A stretch of DNA of 64,000 nt from positions 1-64,000 of the forward strand of contig NZ_FOXF01000007.1 of assembly GCF_900115655.1 (NCBI RefSeq), in the 5' to 3' direction. Made by a program: the position numbers and the translations under genes. Positions 19,700-30,245 of the stretch are shown in pieces. Under the pieces are notes generated by a model. The model had not been told where the DNA came from. It saw nothing but the letters and a program-made list of their open reading frames with translations, and ran no database searches. How positions within the stretch are numbered: the stretch's first letter is position 1; each line of letters begins with the position of its first letter. Origin of the DNA: Ruminobacter amylophilus (lineage in GTDB: Bacteria > Pseudomonadota > Gammaproteobacteria > Enterobacterales > Succinivibrionaceae).

Positions 19700-21022
19700 A
19701 TGTCCGAAGTGACTAATCAGAAAGTTGCTATTCTCAATATTCCGGGTTTGGATCCGATTGAACTTCCCATTCTGAAGGGAACAGAAGGTCCGGAAGTAAT
19801 TGATGTGAGAGCGCTGGGTTCTCATGGTTACTTTACTTATGACCCAGGCTTTGTTTCTACAGCCTCATGTAAATCAAAAATCACCTTTATCGATGGTGAA
19901 AAAGGTGTTTTACTTCATCGCGGATACCCTATTGCTCAGCTTGCGACACAGACTGACTACCTGCAGGTATGCTACCTTCTGCTCAACGGTGATTTACCGA
20001 ATGCTGAACAGTATGCCAACTTCAAAAAGCGTGTAACCTACCACACCATGGTTCACGAACAGATTAATTCCCTGTTCAAGGCCTTCCGTCGTGATTCACA
20101 CCCAATGGCCATCATGTGCGGTATTGCCGGTGCGCTTTCTGCGTTCTACCACGACAATCTGGACATTTACGATCCTGAACACAGAGAACTTACCGCATTA
20201 AGACTTATCGCCAAGATGCCTACCCTGGCAGCCATGGCCTACAAGTATTCCATCGGCCAGCCGTTCATGTCTCCAAAGAACGACTTAAGCTATGCAGGAA
20301 ACTTCCTCCACATGATGTTCGCAACTCCATGTGAAGAGTACGTGGTTAACCCTGTAATTGAAAAAGCCCTCGATCGTATCTTCATTTTACATGCAGACCA
20401 CGAACAGAACGCTTCAACCTCATCAGTTCGTCTTGCTGGTTCATCAGGTGCAAATCCATATGCGTGTATCGCCGCCGGTATCGCTTCACTCTGGGGTCCG
20501 GCACACGGCGGTGCAAACGAAGCATGCTTAAGAATGCTTGAACGTATCGGCACAGTTGATCGTATTCCTGAATTCATTGCCAAGGCAAAGGATAAGAAGG
20601 ATCCGTTCAGACTCATGGGCTTCGGTCACCGTGTTTACAAGAACTACGATCCGAGAGCCACCGTAATGCGTGACACCTGCCATGAAGTTCTCAAGGAACT
20701 CAACATCAAGGATCATCCGATTCTCGACGTAGCCGTAGAACTCGAAAGAATCGCACGCAGTGATGAATACTTCATTGAACGCAAGCTCTACCCTAACGTA
20801 GACTTCTACTCAGGTATCATCCTTAATGCAATCGGTATTCCAACCAACATGTTTACCGTAATCTTTGCTCTGGCAAGAACCATCGGCTGGATCACCCACT
20901 GGATTGAAATGAACGAAGAAGCTGATTCACGTATCGGCAGACCTCGTCAGATCTACATCGGCAGTCCAACCAGAGACGTTCGCCCTATAAATGAACGTGA
21001 AGCATGTCCTAAGAAGTTCTAA
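19700..21022 (+). CDS. gltA: Citrate synthase (type II)
   Basis: 440 aa. Condenses acetyl-CoA and oxaloacetate to citrate. The catalytic triad is visible: His in [10 protein letters not shown], His in [10 protein letters not shown], and Asp in [24 protein letters not shown] is the family signature. The N-terminal domain of about 60 residues is typical of the hexameric, NADH-sensitive Gram-negative form. AAGGAG precedes the chosen ATG by 6 nt; an ATG five codons upstream overlaps that ribosome-binding site. Divergent from sucCD and monocistronic. Confidence 0.98.
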   Translation: MSEVTNQKVAILNIPGLDPIELPILKGTEGPEVIDVRALGSHGYFTYDPGFVSTASCKSKITFIDGEKGVLLHRGYPIAQLATQTDYLQVCYLLLNGDLPNAEQYANFKKRVTYHTMVHEQINSLFKAFRRDSHPMAIMCGIAGALSAFYHDNLDIYDPEHRELTALRLIAKMPTLAAMAYKYSIGQPFMSPKNDLSYAGNFLHMMFATPCEEYVVNPVIEKALDRIFILHADHEQNASTSSVRLAGSSGANPYACIAAGIASLWGPAHGGANEACLRMLERIGTVDRIPEFIAKAKDKKDPFRLMGFGHRVYKNYDPRATVMRDTCHEVLKELNIKDHPILDVAVELERIARSDEYFIERKLYPNVDFYSGIILNAIGIPTNMFTVIFALARTIGWITHWIEMNEEADSRIGRPRQIYIGSPTRDVRPINEREACPKKF

Positions 21023-21048
21023 GATACAGACTTCATACCTTTGACTGA

Positions 21049-21087
21049 ACAGGGTGCGTTACGCAGGTATCGCACCCTGTTTTTTTG
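21049..21087 (+). terminator. gltA intrinsic terminator
   Basis: ACAGGGTGCG and CGCACCCTGT form a 10-bp stem with a 12-nt loop, followed by T7. Confidence 0.92.
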
Positions 21088-21196
21088 AATAAGGCTCCGG
21101 CCTGAATCAATTTGAGATATCAGACTGAGACACTTATCTGAATATTCTATATACTGTCAGCATTATCCGGAAATAAACAGATTAGGCACCGAACTC

Positions 21197-21817
21197 ATGA
21201 TTCCTGTAACAGAAGCCGAAGTTTTACGTATAGCCAGAGACCTTCTGTCTAAAGGTGAAAAGGTAAGCATCAATAAAATCAGGGCCGTACTGGGGCACGG
21301 CTCCTATTCCACCATTATGGAAATACTTGACCGTAACGGTATAAAAACAGTCAAAACCAGAATAAGCCGGAACTCAGACAGTTCGGCCGACGGGGAAAGA
21401 CTTGAGGTACTCCGGCATCTTCAGAAAACCATTATCAAGGAACAGTGTCACAATGAGTCTCTTAAAACCAGACTGCATCAGCTCAGAGACACATCTGTCA
21501 TCGAAAACATAGTACTGCTTAATCTGGTTAAAACCATACTGGTAAAACATCTGTCACCGGACAGTGAAATCATCCGTTTTCTACCTGAAGATGAAATCAA
21601 ATGGAAATTCCTCAAACAGCACGGAGATTTTGCCAGAACCACTGTAGAAAACATGGAACGGATGCTCATAGAAGACTTTATAAAGAACCTTCAGACACTG
21701 AAAAACAACGTACATGAACTGCATCTCAACGGAGACTACCAGAGTCTCACCAACATTGAGAAAATGCTCAAGGATTTACTGAACAGGAGCCGAAATGACG
21801 GGGTTTACAACTACTGA
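21197..21817 (+). CDS. KfrA_N-like DNA-binding protein A
   Basis: 206 aa. Residues 1-50 match the N-terminal DNA-binding module of KfrA-type proteins: VLRIARDLLSKGEKVSINKI followed by RAVLGHGSYSTIMEIL. The rest is predicted helical with coiled-coil character and no further recognised domain. KfrA proteins are mainly plasmid autoregulators and nucleoid-associated factors; here the gene sits on apparent chromosome. It overlaps the start of a second, related gene by 23 nt. No close functional match recognised; a transcriptional or nucleoid role is inference. Confidence 0.6.
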   Translation: MIPVTEAEVLRIARDLLSKGEKVSINKIRAVLGHGSYSTIMEILDRNGIKTVKTRISRNSDSSADGERLEVLRHLQKTIIKEQCHNESLKTRLHQLRDTSVIENIVLLNLVKTILVKHLSPDSEIIRFLPEDEIKWKFLKQHGDFARTTVENMERMLIEDFIKNLQTLKNNVHELHLNGDYQSLTNIEKMLKDLLNRSRNDGVYNY

Positions 21818-22376
21818 AATAGATCTGGCCATCAAGAATCTTCAGGCAACAAATCAGAAGATCTCAACCATAAACATGAGAAAAATACTCGGACGCGGTT
21901 CATATGGCACCATTCAGAAAATATTAAGACAGAAAGGCTATCTGGACGCTTCTGATAAATTCAGTCTGAATGAGACCGAAGAAACCGGCACGGAGCATAA
22001 CAGCCTCGTTTCACAGGATCCGGAAACCGGAGAACTTCCCACCGGAAGTCCGGGGGTGGAATCACTTATTTCCGACGCCCAAAAAACATTAACCAGACTT
22101 CGCAGGGAAAACCTGAAACTTAACGATGAAATAAACCGTATGGAAACCGAAGTGACCGCCCCGTTAAACGAATACCAGGCCATACTTAAATTCATCAACA
22201 ACAGGTTCTTTCAGGGAGCTTCCCCTGAAATCCCGGAAGACCTGCTGATAATCCTCAGAGAGCTGATTTTAAGAACCAGACCTAAACTCGGCATTCTTCA
22301 CAACGATAAACCGGAATATTATCGAGATGATGCGGACAGAATTCTCAGGGCTATTCTCCTGAGCAGAAATCTGTAA
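21795..22376 (+). CDS. KfrA_N-like DNA-binding protein B
   Basis: 193 aa. Residues 1-50 repeat the KfrA_N-like pattern seen in its upstream partner (IDLAIKNLQATNQKISTINM then RKILGRGSYGTIQKIL). The middle (about 85-125) is heptad-like and probably coiled coil, and the C terminus is basic. CAGGAG lies 5 nt before the ATG, inside the end of gene A, so the two are translationally linked and could form a heteromer. Ends in a strong bidirectional terminator. Confidence 0.6.
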   Translation: MTGFTTTEIDLAIKNLQATNQKISTINMRKILGRGSYGTIQKILRQKGYLDASDKFSLNETEETGTEHNSLVSQDPETGELPTGSPGVESLISDAQKTLTRLRRENLKLNDEINRMETEVTAPLNEYQAILKFINNRFFQGASPEIPEDLLIILRELILRTRPKLGILHNDKPEYYRDDADRILRAILLSRNL

Positions 22377-22419
22377 GACGCGCTCAGACACGTTTCTACC
22401 GCAGAATCGACGCATAAAC

Positions 22420-22451
22420 AATGAGGCCCCGGTTTTATCCGGGGCCTCATT
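22420..22451. terminator. Bidirectional terminator between KfrA-like pair and fba
   Basis: AATGAGGCCCCGG and CCGGGGCCTCATT form a perfect 13-bp stem with a 6-nt loop between convergent genes. Confidence 0.9.
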
Positions 22452-22476
22452 TATTTATCTAGAAGATACCAGAGAA

Positions 22477-23559
22477 TTAGAGAGAGTTCTTAGAACCTAA
22501 TTCTTCGAAAGCTTCCTGTAAACGAGCGATCATACCTTCCTGACCCTTACGTAACCATACGCGTGGATCGTAGTACTTCTTGTTAGGAGCGTGTTCACCT
22601 TCTGGGTTGCCTAACTGACCCTGTAAGTAAGCTTCCTTATCCTTGTAGTAGTTTAATACACCACTCCAGGTAGCCCACTGAGTATCGGTATCGATGTTCA
22701 TCTTAACTACACCGTAGCTAACTGCATCACGGATATCCTGAGCAGCAGAACCTGAACCGCCGTGGAATACGAAGCTTAATGGCTTAGCACCTTCAGCAAG
22801 ACCTAACTTCTTAGCTACATAAGCCTGTGAATCACGGAGGATGGTTGGCTTGAGCTTAACGTTACCAGCCTGGTAAACACCGTGTACGTTACCGAAAGAA
22901 GCAGCGATAGTGAAGTTAGGGCTGATCTTGCTTAAACGTTCGTAAGCGTAGTAAACGTCTTCTGGCTGAGTGTAGAGAGCTGATTCATCCTTACCAGAAT
23001 TATCAACACCGTCTTCTTCACCGCCGGTGCAGCCTAATTCTAATTCAAGGGTCATGTCAATCTTAGCCATACGTTCTAAGTACTTGCAGCAGAGGTCGAT
23101 GTTGTCCTTTAAAGATTCTTCTGAAAGGTCGATCATGTGAGAAGAGAATAAAGGTACGCCGTGTTCAGCGTAGTACTTTTCACCAGCGTCGAGAAGACCG
23201 TCGATCCATGGGAGGAGCTTCTTAGCGCAGTGGTCGGTGTGCATAATTACAGGAACACCGTAAGCTTCAGCAACGTTACGAGCGTGTAAAGCAGCAGAGA
23301 TAGAACCTAAAACCTGAGCCTTCTGACCTTCAAGCTTTAAACCCTTACCAGCGATGAACTGAGCACCGCCGTTAGAGATCTGAACAATTACTGGAGCCTG
23401 AGCTACGCGAGCAGCTTCGATAACAGCGTTGATAGAATCAGTACCTACACAGTTAACAGCTGGAATTGCAAAGCCGTTTTCTCTAGCAACTGCAAAAACC
23501 TTGTTTAAATCTTTACCAGCGATAACGCCTGGCTTTACAACGTCTAAAATCTTAGTCAT
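22477..23559 (-). CDS. fbaA: Fructose-bisphosphate aldolase, class II
   Basis: 360 aa zinc-dependent aldolase of glycolysis and gluconeogenesis. Metal and substrate residues are seen in VIMHTDHCAKK, LELELGCTGGEEDG, FGNVHGVYQ and FVFHGGSGSA. Length and inserts match the E. coli FbaA subtype. Codon use is strongly biased, as expected for a highly expressed gene. It lies 85 nt downstream of pgk, separated by a hairpin without an adjacent T run, so it may be cotranscribed with pgk in part. Confidence 0.97.
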   Translation of the reverse strand: MTKILDVVKPGVIAGKDLNKVFAVARENGFAIPAVNCVGTDSINAVIEAARVAQAPVIVQISNGGAQFIAGKGLKLEGQKAQVLGSISAALHARNVAEAYGVPVIMHTDHCAKKLLPWIDGLLDAGEKYYAEHGVPLFSSHMIDLSEESLKDNIDLCCKYLERMAKIDMTLELELGCTGGEEDGVDNSGKDESALYTQPEDVYYAYERLSKISPNFTIAASFGNVHGVYQAGNVKLKPTILRDSQAYVAKKLGLAEGAKPLSFVFHGGSGSAAQDIRDAVSYGVVKMNIDTDTQWATWSGVLNYYKDKEAYLQGQLGNPEGEHAPNKKYYDPRVWLRKGQEGMIARLQEAFEELGSKNSL

Positions 23560-23607
23560 TTAGATAATTTCCCAATATATATATTGATTTATAAAATAAA
23601 GCAGAAG

Positions 23608-23630
23608 CGGGAGGATGTTTATTCCTCCCG
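23608..23630 (-). other. Intercistronic hairpin between pgk and fbaA
   Basis: CGGGAGGA and TCCTCCCG with a 7-nt loop. The downstream minus sequence (CTTCTGCTTTATTTT) is only partly T-rich; a weak terminator or an mRNA-stabilising structure. Confidence 0.5.
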
Positions 23631-23644
23631 TTCATTTTTAAAAA

Positions 23645-24817
23645 TTAAGCCTTTTCAGCAGCACGCTTTTCAAGGATTTCTACAGCTGGAAGCTTCTTGC
23701 CTTCAACGAATTCAAGGAATGCACCACCACCGGTAGAGATGTAAGAGATCTTGTCAGTTACACCGAACTTCTGGATAGCGTTGATGGTATCACCACCGCC
23801 AGCGATTGAGAATGCATCGCTTTCAGCAATAGCCTTAGCCATTTCTTCAGTACCCTTAGCGAAGTTGTCGAATTCGAATACGCCAACCGGGCCGTTCCAG
23901 AGGATGGTCTTGGCATTCTTGATGATTTCAACAATCTTAGCGGTGCTCTTAGGACCGAAGTCGAAAATCTTGTCGTCAGCAGTAACGTCAGCAACGTCCT
24001 TGATTTCAGCAGCTGCGGTTTCGCTGAATTCCTTACCGGTTACAACGTCGATAACTTCAGGAATAGTGGTCTTGCTTGCGATATCCTTAGCGGTATCAAC
24101 GAGATCTGGTTCATATAAAGAACCGCCTACGTTCTTGCCTTCAGCAGCGATGAAGGTGTTAGCGATACCACCGCCAACGATGATCTGGTCAGCAATCTTA
24201 GCTAAAGAGTATAAAACTTCGAGCTTGGTTGAAACCTTAGAACCGCCAACGATAGCAACCATTGGTCTTGCTGGGTTGTCCATTGCCTTGCCTAAAGCAT
24301 CAAGTTCTGCAGCAAGGAGAGGACCTGCACATGCGATAGGAGCAAACTGAGCAGCACCGTAAGTGGTACCCTGAGCACGGTGAGCAGTACCGAAAGCATC
24401 CATTACGAATACGTCGCAGAGAGCAGCGTACTTCTTGGCAAGAGCTTCATCGTTCTTCTTTTCACCCTTGTTGAAACGGCAGTTTTCTAAAACAACCAGT
24501 TCGCCTTCCTTTACGTCAACAGGAGTATCAAGATAATCCTTAACGAGACGTACCGGACAATCCATGTGATCCTTTAAGTAATCAACTACAGGCTTTAAAG
24601 AGAATGCTTCATCGTATTCACCTTCAGTTGGTCTACCGAGGTGAGAGGTAACCATAACCTTTGCACCGTGTTCAAGAGCGTACTTAATGGTTGGCATGGT
24701 AGCGGTAATACGCTTGTCAGAAGCAACCTTACCATCTTTTACAGGTACATTAAGGTCGGCACGGATTAATACTCTCTTACCGGCTAAGTCTAAATCTGTC
24801 ATCTTGATAACTGACAT
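23645..24817 (-). CDS. pgk: Phosphoglycerate kinase
   Basis: 390 aa glycolytic kinase that transfers phosphate from 1,3-bisphosphoglycerate to ADP. Family segments: [27 protein letters not shown], the hinge and nucleotide site in [11 protein letters not shown], and the C-terminal [19 protein letters not shown] lies 7 nt before the ATG. Transcribed ahead of fbaA; gapA or epd, often upstream in proteobacteria, is not present. Confidence 0.98.
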   Translation of the reverse strand: MSVIKMTDLDLAGKRVLIRADLNVPVKDGKVASDKRITATMPTIKYALEHGAKVMVTSHLGRPTEGEYDEAFSLKPVVDYLKDHMDCPVRLVKDYLDTPVDVKEGELVVLENCRFNKGEKKNDEALAKKYAALCDVFVMDAFGTAHRAQGTTYGAAQFAPIACAGPLLAAELDALGKAMDNPARPMVAIVGGSKVSTKLEVLYSLAKIADQIIVGGGIANTFIAAEGKNVGGSLYEPDLVDTAKDIASKTTIPEVIDVVTGKEFSETAAAEIKDVADVTADDKIFDFGPKSTAKIVEIIKNAKTILWNGPVGVFEFDNFAKGTEEMAKAIAESDAFSIAGGGDTINAIQKFGVTDKISYISTGGGAFLEFVEGKKLPAVEILEKRAAEKA

Positions 24818-25060
24818 ATCAAAGTCCTCATTTTATTAAGACAAAAATAACAAAAAAACTACCGATGACTTTTAATCACCGGTCAACAATTCAGGTGCCG
24901 TACATAATACGGTCACAACCCCATATTTGAAACGGTTCCGGTTCACATCACCGGGAAACAGCTTTTCTCAAACCGTTCAAAATCATAATTTACGCCATTT
25001 CACTGAAGAAGTGCCGGAGTTTGAGACACATTAACATCAGTACTTTGTAAATACGTGCTA
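24818..25060 (-). promoter_or_regulatory. 5' leader of pgk
   Basis: About 240 nt between the predicted start site and the pgk ATG. It contains an imperfect long inverted repeat, TTTGAAACGGTT (about 24927-24938) and AAACCGTTCAAA (about 24970-24981), that could fold the middle of the leader. No gene seen. Confidence 0.35.
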
Positions 25061-25089
25061 ATTGTACTACTTTTTATGAAAACTGTCTT
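25061..25089 (-). promoter_or_regulatory. Candidate pgk promoter
   Basis: Minus-strand -35 AAGACA (25084-25089), 17-bp spacer, -10 TACAAT (25061-25066). Confidence 0.55.
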
Positions 25090-25303
25090 TTAAAAAATTT
25101 CTATAGGACTCATCTTCACCGTTTTTTGGTTTGCCCGGCCGTATTTTTTAATTAACCGCCATTCATCATGCAGTACAACAGTCTAAAAAACAATCAAAAT
25201 AGTAATACATATCTTAAAATTTATCAATCTATTTTCAAGCAGATTTGCTTATATGTTCAACCTTTACGGCAACAGTCTCCGGTCTTCTGCTTTTCCATAT
25301 CCT

Positions 25304-25342
25304 AAAACATGAACCGCCGCCGGAATACACCGACGACGGTTC
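25304..25342 (-). terminator. tkt intrinsic terminator
   Basis: On the minus strand a 13-bp stem with two G-U pairs, GAACCGTCGTCGG with CCGGCGGCGGTTC, followed by ATGTTTTAGG; 47 nt beyond the tkt stop. Confidence 0.7.
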
Positions 25343-25388
25343 TGTCATAAAAAATCTGAATTATCGTAATTCAGAGACCCGTACCGAA

Positions 25389-27383
25389 TTACTTCAGAAT
25401 GGTCTTAGCCTTGCTTACGGCATTTTCAACGGTAAAGCCGAAGAGCTTGAACAGCTGATCTGCAGGAGCTGATTCACCGAAGGTATCCATACCGAGAATT
25501 ACTCCGTTGAGACCTACGTACTTGTACCAGAAATCACTGATACCGGCTTCGATAGCCATACGTGCGGTAACTGATGAAGGCAGAACAGATTCCTTGTATT
25601 CAGGACTCTGCTTATCAAACACTTCGGTACATGGCATTGATACCACGCGAATCTTCTTGCCTTCAGCTTCAAGAGCTTCTGCAGTCTTCATGGCGAGTTC
25701 TACTTCGGAACCGGTTGCGATGATGATTAAATCAGGATTTTCGCTGCCTGACTTGAGAACATAACCGCCCTTCTTGACATTTGCAAGCTGTTCCGGAGTT
25801 CTGTCCATCTGAGCGAGACCCTGACGTGAGAAAATAAGAGCACTTGGAGTCTGCTTTGATTCAATGGCCTGCTGCCATGCAACTGCTGATTCAACCTGGT
25901 CACATGGTCTCCAGGTGTTCAGATTCAGGCTTATTCTCAGAGTTGAAATCTGTTCTACAGGCTGATGGGTAGGACCGTCTTCACCGAGACCGATGGAGTC
26001 GTGAGTGAATACGTAGATTACAGGTAACTTCATGAGAGAACTCATTCTTACCGCATTCTTTGCATATTCCATGAACATCAGGAAGGTTGCACCGTAAGGC
26101 TTGAAACCGCCGTGGAGGTATACACCGTTCATGATGGCGCTCATACCGAATTCACGTACACCGTAGTGAATGTAGTTACCTGACGCATCATCAGCGGTAA
26201 CAGACTTTGAATTACGGTTGAAGGTCAGATTGCTTGGTGCAAGGTCAGCTGAACCGCCTAAGAATTCAGGCAGTACGTCGCTGTAGGCATCAAGTGCGTT
26301 CTGACTGGCCTTGCGGCTTGCGATCTTGGCAGGATTTGCCTGTAATTCACGGATATAGGCTTCTGACTTTTCAGTCCAGTCTGCAGGAAGTTCGTGATTC
26401 ATGCGACGGATGAATTCAGCGGCAAGTTCTGGGTACTTGGCCTGATACTTGGCAAAAAGTTCATTCCATGCGTTTTCCTTTTCAGCACCGGCTTTCTTTG
26501 CGTCCCAGGCTTCGTATACTTCAGCAGGAACTTCGAAAGGACCGTACTTCCAGCCGAGGTTTTCCTTGGCAAGAGCGATTTCAGCATCACCGAGAGGTGA
26601 ACCGTGACACTTTTCGGTACCCTGCTTGTTAGGAGAACCGCAGCCGATTACGGTCTTGCAGCAGATGATACTTGGCTTGTCGGTAACCTTCTGAGCTTCC
26701 TTTACGGCTGCTTCGATGGCTGCGCTGTCATGGCCGTCAACCTTCTGAACGTGCCAGCCGTATGCTGCGAAACGGGCAGCGGTATCTTCTGCGAACCAGC
26801 CTGAAGTGTTACCGTCGATGGAAATGCCGTTGTCATCCCAGAAAGCGATAAGCTTGCCGAGCTTTAAGGTACCTGCCAGTGAACATGCTTCGTGAGAAAC
26901 ACCTTCCATCAGACAGCCGTCGCCCATGAATACATAGGTGTAATGGTCAACAATATTCAGACCGTCGCGATTGAACTGAGCTGCAAGCACCTTTTCGGCA
27001 AGAGCCATACCAACTGCATTGGTGATACCCTGACCTAAAGGACCGGTGGTGGTTTCAACACCTTCGGCGTAGCCGTACTCAGGATGACCTGGAGTCTTTG
27101 AATGTAACTGTCTGAAATTCTTCAGGTCTTCAATTGAAAGATTGTATCCGGTTAAGTGAAGCAGAGAATAAAGAAGCATTGAGCCATGGCCGTTTGACAA
27201 TACGAAACGATCACGGTTAACCCACTTAGGATCAGCAGGATTGTGATTTAAAAAATGACGCCATAATACTTCCGCAATATCAGCCATACCCATAGGTGCA
27301 CCTGGATGACCTGAGTTGGCCTTCTGGATAGCATCCATACTTAAGGCTCTTATAGCATTTGCCAATGTTTTGTTGGACAACAT
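25389..27383 (-). CDS. tkt: Transketolase
   Basis: 664 aa TPP enzyme of the non-oxidative pentose phosphate pathway. The N-terminal TPP domain has [20 protein letters not shown] and the TPP-binding stretch [18 protein letters not shown]; the middle pyrimidine domain has the conserved [20 protein letters not shown]; the C-terminal domain ends at about 664. GGAG lies 6 nt before the chosen ATG, while an ATG four codons upstream overlaps that site. Monocistronic with a 3' terminator. Confidence 0.98.
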   Translation of the reverse strand: MLSNKTLANAIRALSMDAIQKANSGHPGAPMGMADIAEVLWRHFLNHNPADPKWVNRDRFVLSNGHGSMLLYSLLHLTGYNLSIEDLKNFRQLHSKTPGHPEYGYAEGVETTTGPLGQGITNAVGMALAEKVLAAQFNRDGLNIVDHYTYVFMGDGCLMEGVSHEACSLAGTLKLGKLIAFWDDNGISIDGNTSGWFAEDTAARFAAYGWHVQKVDGHDSAAIEAAVKEAQKVTDKPSIICCKTVIGCGSPNKQGTEKCHGSPLGDAEIALAKENLGWKYGPFEVPAEVYEAWDAKKAGAEKENAWNELFAKYQAKYPELAAEFIRRMNHELPADWTEKSEAYIRELQANPAKIASRKASQNALDAYSDVLPEFLGGSADLAPSNLTFNRNSKSVTADDASGNYIHYGVREFGMSAIMNGVYLHGGFKPYGATFLMFMEYAKNAVRMSSLMKLPVIYVFTHDSIGLGEDGPTHQPVEQISTLRISLNLNTWRPCDQVESAVAWQQAIESKQTPSALIFSRQGLAQMDRTPEQLANVKKGGYVLKSGSENPDLIIIATGSEVELAMKTAEALEAEGKKIRVVSMPCTEVFDKQSPEYKESVLPSSVTARMAIEAGISDFWYKYVGLNGVILGMDTFGESAPADQLFKLFGFTVENAVSKAKTILK

Positions 27384-27738
27384 CTCATACTCCATCTTTC
27401 GATCTGAAAAAGTTTACCTCTAAAAACTGGTGACTGTTTAACGCCATACACCAATAATCAGGCAAGCAGAATTAGAAAATTACCAAATTTACAGCAGGTA
27501 ATAATTTTTCATGCATTATGCCATTATGACAGTCTTAAATCAATTCAATATTGCCACAGTGGATGAATAACTCAAATTTCCTGCCGGTTTCATGTATAAA
27601 AAATACTGTATTTGTGAAATACATCCATATGACGGCTGAACAGCATTTCTGACAGTCTTAAAATTTACCGCGCAGACACTTAAAACAAAAGCGGACAGAA
27701 CGCCACCGCTCCGTCCGCACATTCTTAAACCCGCAGGC
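27384..27738. other. Intergenic region between tkt and the BMP operon
   Basis: About 355 bp, AT-rich near tkt where its promoter should lie (no clear pair recognised). A short reading frame on the minus strand is not supported. It holds the terminator of the BMP operon at 27682-27718. Confidence 0.45.
27682..27718 (-). terminator. Intrinsic terminator of the EAL/BMP operon
   Basis: On the minus strand GCGGAC pairs with GTCCGC with extra inner pairs, followed by TTTTGTTTT, 20 nt beyond the last stop. Confidence 0.75.
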
Positions 27739-29061
27739 TTAAGGATTGTTGAACATGATTGATCTTATTACGAAATGCTTGTTGAGACGTGGAGAAAGAC
27801 AGGTGTTTGTTTCCACGACGTTTTCATTCAGCCAGTTCATTTCATGAAGAAGTTCCTCGTCAGTAAAAACAAACCCCTCCGGAAGCATCAGCAGCCCCTT
27901 GTTGTTGTATATTTTCCCCTTGAACACATATTCACGGCCGCTTGATAAATCTGAGACCTTCTTGCTTATAAGGGCATAGAGTGAACTGTCATATTCACTG
28001 AGCTCCCTGGCGAGACTCTTTGTATAGTCAAATCCGATAACGTTGTCGGAATAACCGAAGAAATAGTTATTGGAATTTCCCCTGCTGTCAGCGGCTATAC
28101 TCTCCACCAGAGTACTGAAAATAATGGAAGGGTCATAGAAGTATTTACCGAGAATGGTTCCGTTCTTGTTTTCAGCCCCCTTAACCATGAGATCAAAGTA
28201 ATAAAGATTATTGTCAACGGCATATCTGCACCACTTGCACGGAGAGTTCGTACCGTCAAGAACCTTGATGTTGTACTTTTTGAGGAATCTGGTTATGTCA
28301 CTGAAATTCTGTTCTTCGGTATTATCCTGATTAAGCCAGAGCACATACAGCTTCTTCTCGGCGAAGGCGTGTTCAAGGCCAAGTGCAAAGGCATTGATGT
28401 TGCGTTTCTCGTAGGTACTGCAGCTGTTGGCGATATACCCGATATTGCCCTGCTGAAAATCCTTTGAAATATCGTGTCCGCTTCCCTTGCTGTCGTACAT
28501 CATGTAACGCAGTTCCTCTTCGGAATTCTTGTTCTTGCCCAGAAATATTCCGGAAATGAAGCCTGCCATGTACTTGGACACATAAGTCTTATCCGTATAA
28601 GAAACAACGTTGCTGTCCGAAACCTCTATGCAGCTTACGAAAAATTTGACGTCGCTGAAACGTCTGAAGATATTTCCCAGAGCATTATTCATTTCAAAAC
28701 CGCTGAGGAATACGTATCTGGCGCCTTCGGCGTAGGCATTGTTCACGATTTCCTCAAGACGGCGGTAGTCACTGCCGACACCTTCAATCACGTTTATTTC
28801 CATCTGCGGATATCTTTTGAGGGTGGAAATGAAGCCGTGAAGATTGATGTACTCGATTGACTTCGGTTCAAGATTGTTTGATTCGATGTAATACAGCTTC
28901 TTGACCTTGCTGGCTCCCTCAAGAACATTCCTCTGCAGAATGGCTGAACTGGAGCCGAAACTGAAATTGTTTACTGAGAAAAGCACAACCACTGATACGA
29001 TGACCAGAAACAGAAAAATAAATAAAATTAAGCCTGCTATATCTTGATTCTTGCTTCTCAT
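27739..29061 (-). CDS. Membrane-anchored BMP-family (PnrA-like) binding protein 1
   Basis: 440 aa. A short cytoplasmic start and one TM (about 9-33) are followed by a periplasmic domain with the two-lobe BMP/PnrA pattern: GARYVFLSGFEMNNAL (about 112-127), the hinge-like YMAGFISGIFLGK, GNIGYIANSC, and RNINAFALGLEHAFAEKKLYV, which matches the N-A-F-xxG signature of basic membrane proteins (quoted in part: NINAFALGLEHAF). Family members bind nucleosides for ABC uptake as lipoproteins; this one has no lipobox and keeps its TM anchor. Its ATG overlaps the upstream stop by 4 nt (ATGA). No transporter genes accompany it, so a sensory role is my inference. Confidence 0.7.
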   Translation of the reverse strand: MRSKNQDIAGLILFIFLFLVIVSVVVLFSVNNFSFGSSSAILQRNVLEGASKVKKLYYIESNNLEPKSIEYINLHGFISTLKRYPQMEINVIEGVGSDYRRLEEIVNNAYAEGARYVFLSGFEMNNALGNIFRRFSDVKFFVSCIEVSDSNVVSYTDKTYVSKYMAGFISGIFLGKNKNSEEELRYMMYDSKGSGHDISKDFQQGNIGYIANSCSTYEKRNINAFALGLEHAFAEKKLYVLWLNQDNTEEQNFSDITRFLKKYNIKVLDGTNSPCKWCRYAVDNNLYYFDLMVKGAENKNGTILGKYFYDPSIIFSTLVESIAADSRGNSNNYFFGYSDNVIGFDYTKSLARELSEYDSSLYALISKKVSDLSSGREYVFKGKIYNNKGLLMLPEGFVFTDEELLHEMNWLNENVVETNTCLSPRLNKHFVIRSIMFNNP

Positions 29062-30245
29062 AGATGTTCCAATACCGCCCCTTCAACAAACCAGTCCATT
29101 GAAAAAATATCGTTAGGTTCATCCTGCAGCGAATTACCCTTATCCAGACGCAGACGATGTTCATTGTCATACAGCGGACCGGAGAAGATATTATCGTTAT
29201 TGGCAATCATGAATCTGTACAGAGCCAGATCCAAGAGCTGCATGGTATTAGGAGGAATAATCCCTTCGTTAAAATTGGTTATCCTTACAGTACCGGTGCT
29301 TACGTCCAGCAGATAATTACCGGATTCAAAGGAATTGGTAACTGTTCTAGAAAGTACGCGGCTGAAGAAACCTCGATAGTCAACCTGAACGCTGGCGATG
29401 TTACTTAAAAAGTACTTGTTGGCAAAATCCTTGTCATATCTGATGCAGTAATACATCTTCTGCTCGCAGAAATCGTCCACGGTGATGTCGGTGTAGTCCG
29501 CAGTCATTATGCGGGCATCCGGATTTCTCTTCTGAGCCTCAATCAGCTGGCTGTACTGAATGTTTTCATTCTTGCTCTTGAGAACTATCACCTTCACGAT
29601 ACCGTTCTTCTTGTATTTTCTTACTCCAAGAGTAAAGGCGTTTATGTTGCGGTACGCATCCTCGTTCAGTTCGGAAACCACGAAGAAGTTTTCAGAGGTT
29701 TCGGTATTTACGGTAGCTGCAATGATGCCGCTCAGATAGTACACCTGATACTGATGAACCTTGAAGGTAATCAGCTTGTCGCTCTTTTCAAGATTTCTGT
29801 CATACGCACTGACAAAATACACATTCTTGGTATTGTCATACTTTTTCACGGCCGTATTGATGCATTCATTGAGAGCCGGAGACGGCGAAACGATAATGGA
29901 CACATCCCGTGATATGTATTCCCTGATAAGATCCATGCATTCCTCGTTATTGGAAATCTCATCAACGGCATATGCCTTTATTCCCAGACGGGAGGTTACC
30001 TCGAGAAAATCATTAAGACGGTATTTGTCGTCAGCATGCTTTTCCTTAGGCAGAAGATAAATGGCCTGATATTCCTTTCTCGGAATCAGGCTGTCAGTAA
30101 TTTCGACATTTTTCGGAGAAACGTCATAGAAATAGATGGACAGCCCCGTAAGAAGAGCTACCACCACACAGGCTACGACGGTCCACAGCAGAAGAACATT
30201 TTTATATCCTTCATTATCTCCAGTCTTCAAAAATTTTATCCTCAC
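29058..30245 (-). CDS. Membrane-anchored BMP-family (PnrA-like) binding protein 2
   Basis: 395 aa, a divergent paralogue of the next gene. N-terminal TM (about 17-39), then a periplasmic domain with VYYLSGIIAATVN, FFVVSELNEDAYRNINAFTL, and a C-terminal NYLLDVSTGTVRITNFNEG. The reading frame begins at GTG 30245, overlapping the upstream EAL gene by 32 nt; TTG at 30230, with GGTGAGG about 9 nt upstream, is an alternative start. No in-frame ATG is near. Translation is thus tightly coupled to the EAL protein, which suggests a complex. Confidence 0.65.
   Translation of the reverse strand: MRIKFLKTGDNEGYKNVLLLWTVVACVVVALLTGLSIYFYDVSPKNVEITDSLIPRKEYQAIYLLPKEKHADDKYRLNDFLEVTSRLGIKAYAVDEISNNEECMDLIREYISRDVSIIVSPSPALNECINTAVKKYDNTKNVYFVSAYDRNLEKSDKLITFKVHQYQVYYLSGIIAATVNTETSENFFVVSELNEDAYRNINAFTLGVRKYKKNGIVKVIVLKSKNENIQYSQLIEAQKRNPDARIMTADYTDITVDDFCEQKMYYCIRYDKDFANKYFLSNIASVQVDYRGFFSRVLSRTVTNSFESGNYLLDVSTGTVRITNFNEGIIPPNTMQLLDLALYRFMIANNDNIFSGPLYDNEHRLRLDKGNSLQDEPNDIFSMDWFVEGAVLEHL

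Noticed and set aside
27540-27722. 60-codon minus-strand frame between tkt and the BMP operon
   Set aside because: Its start falls at the operon terminator and its composition is not protein-like.
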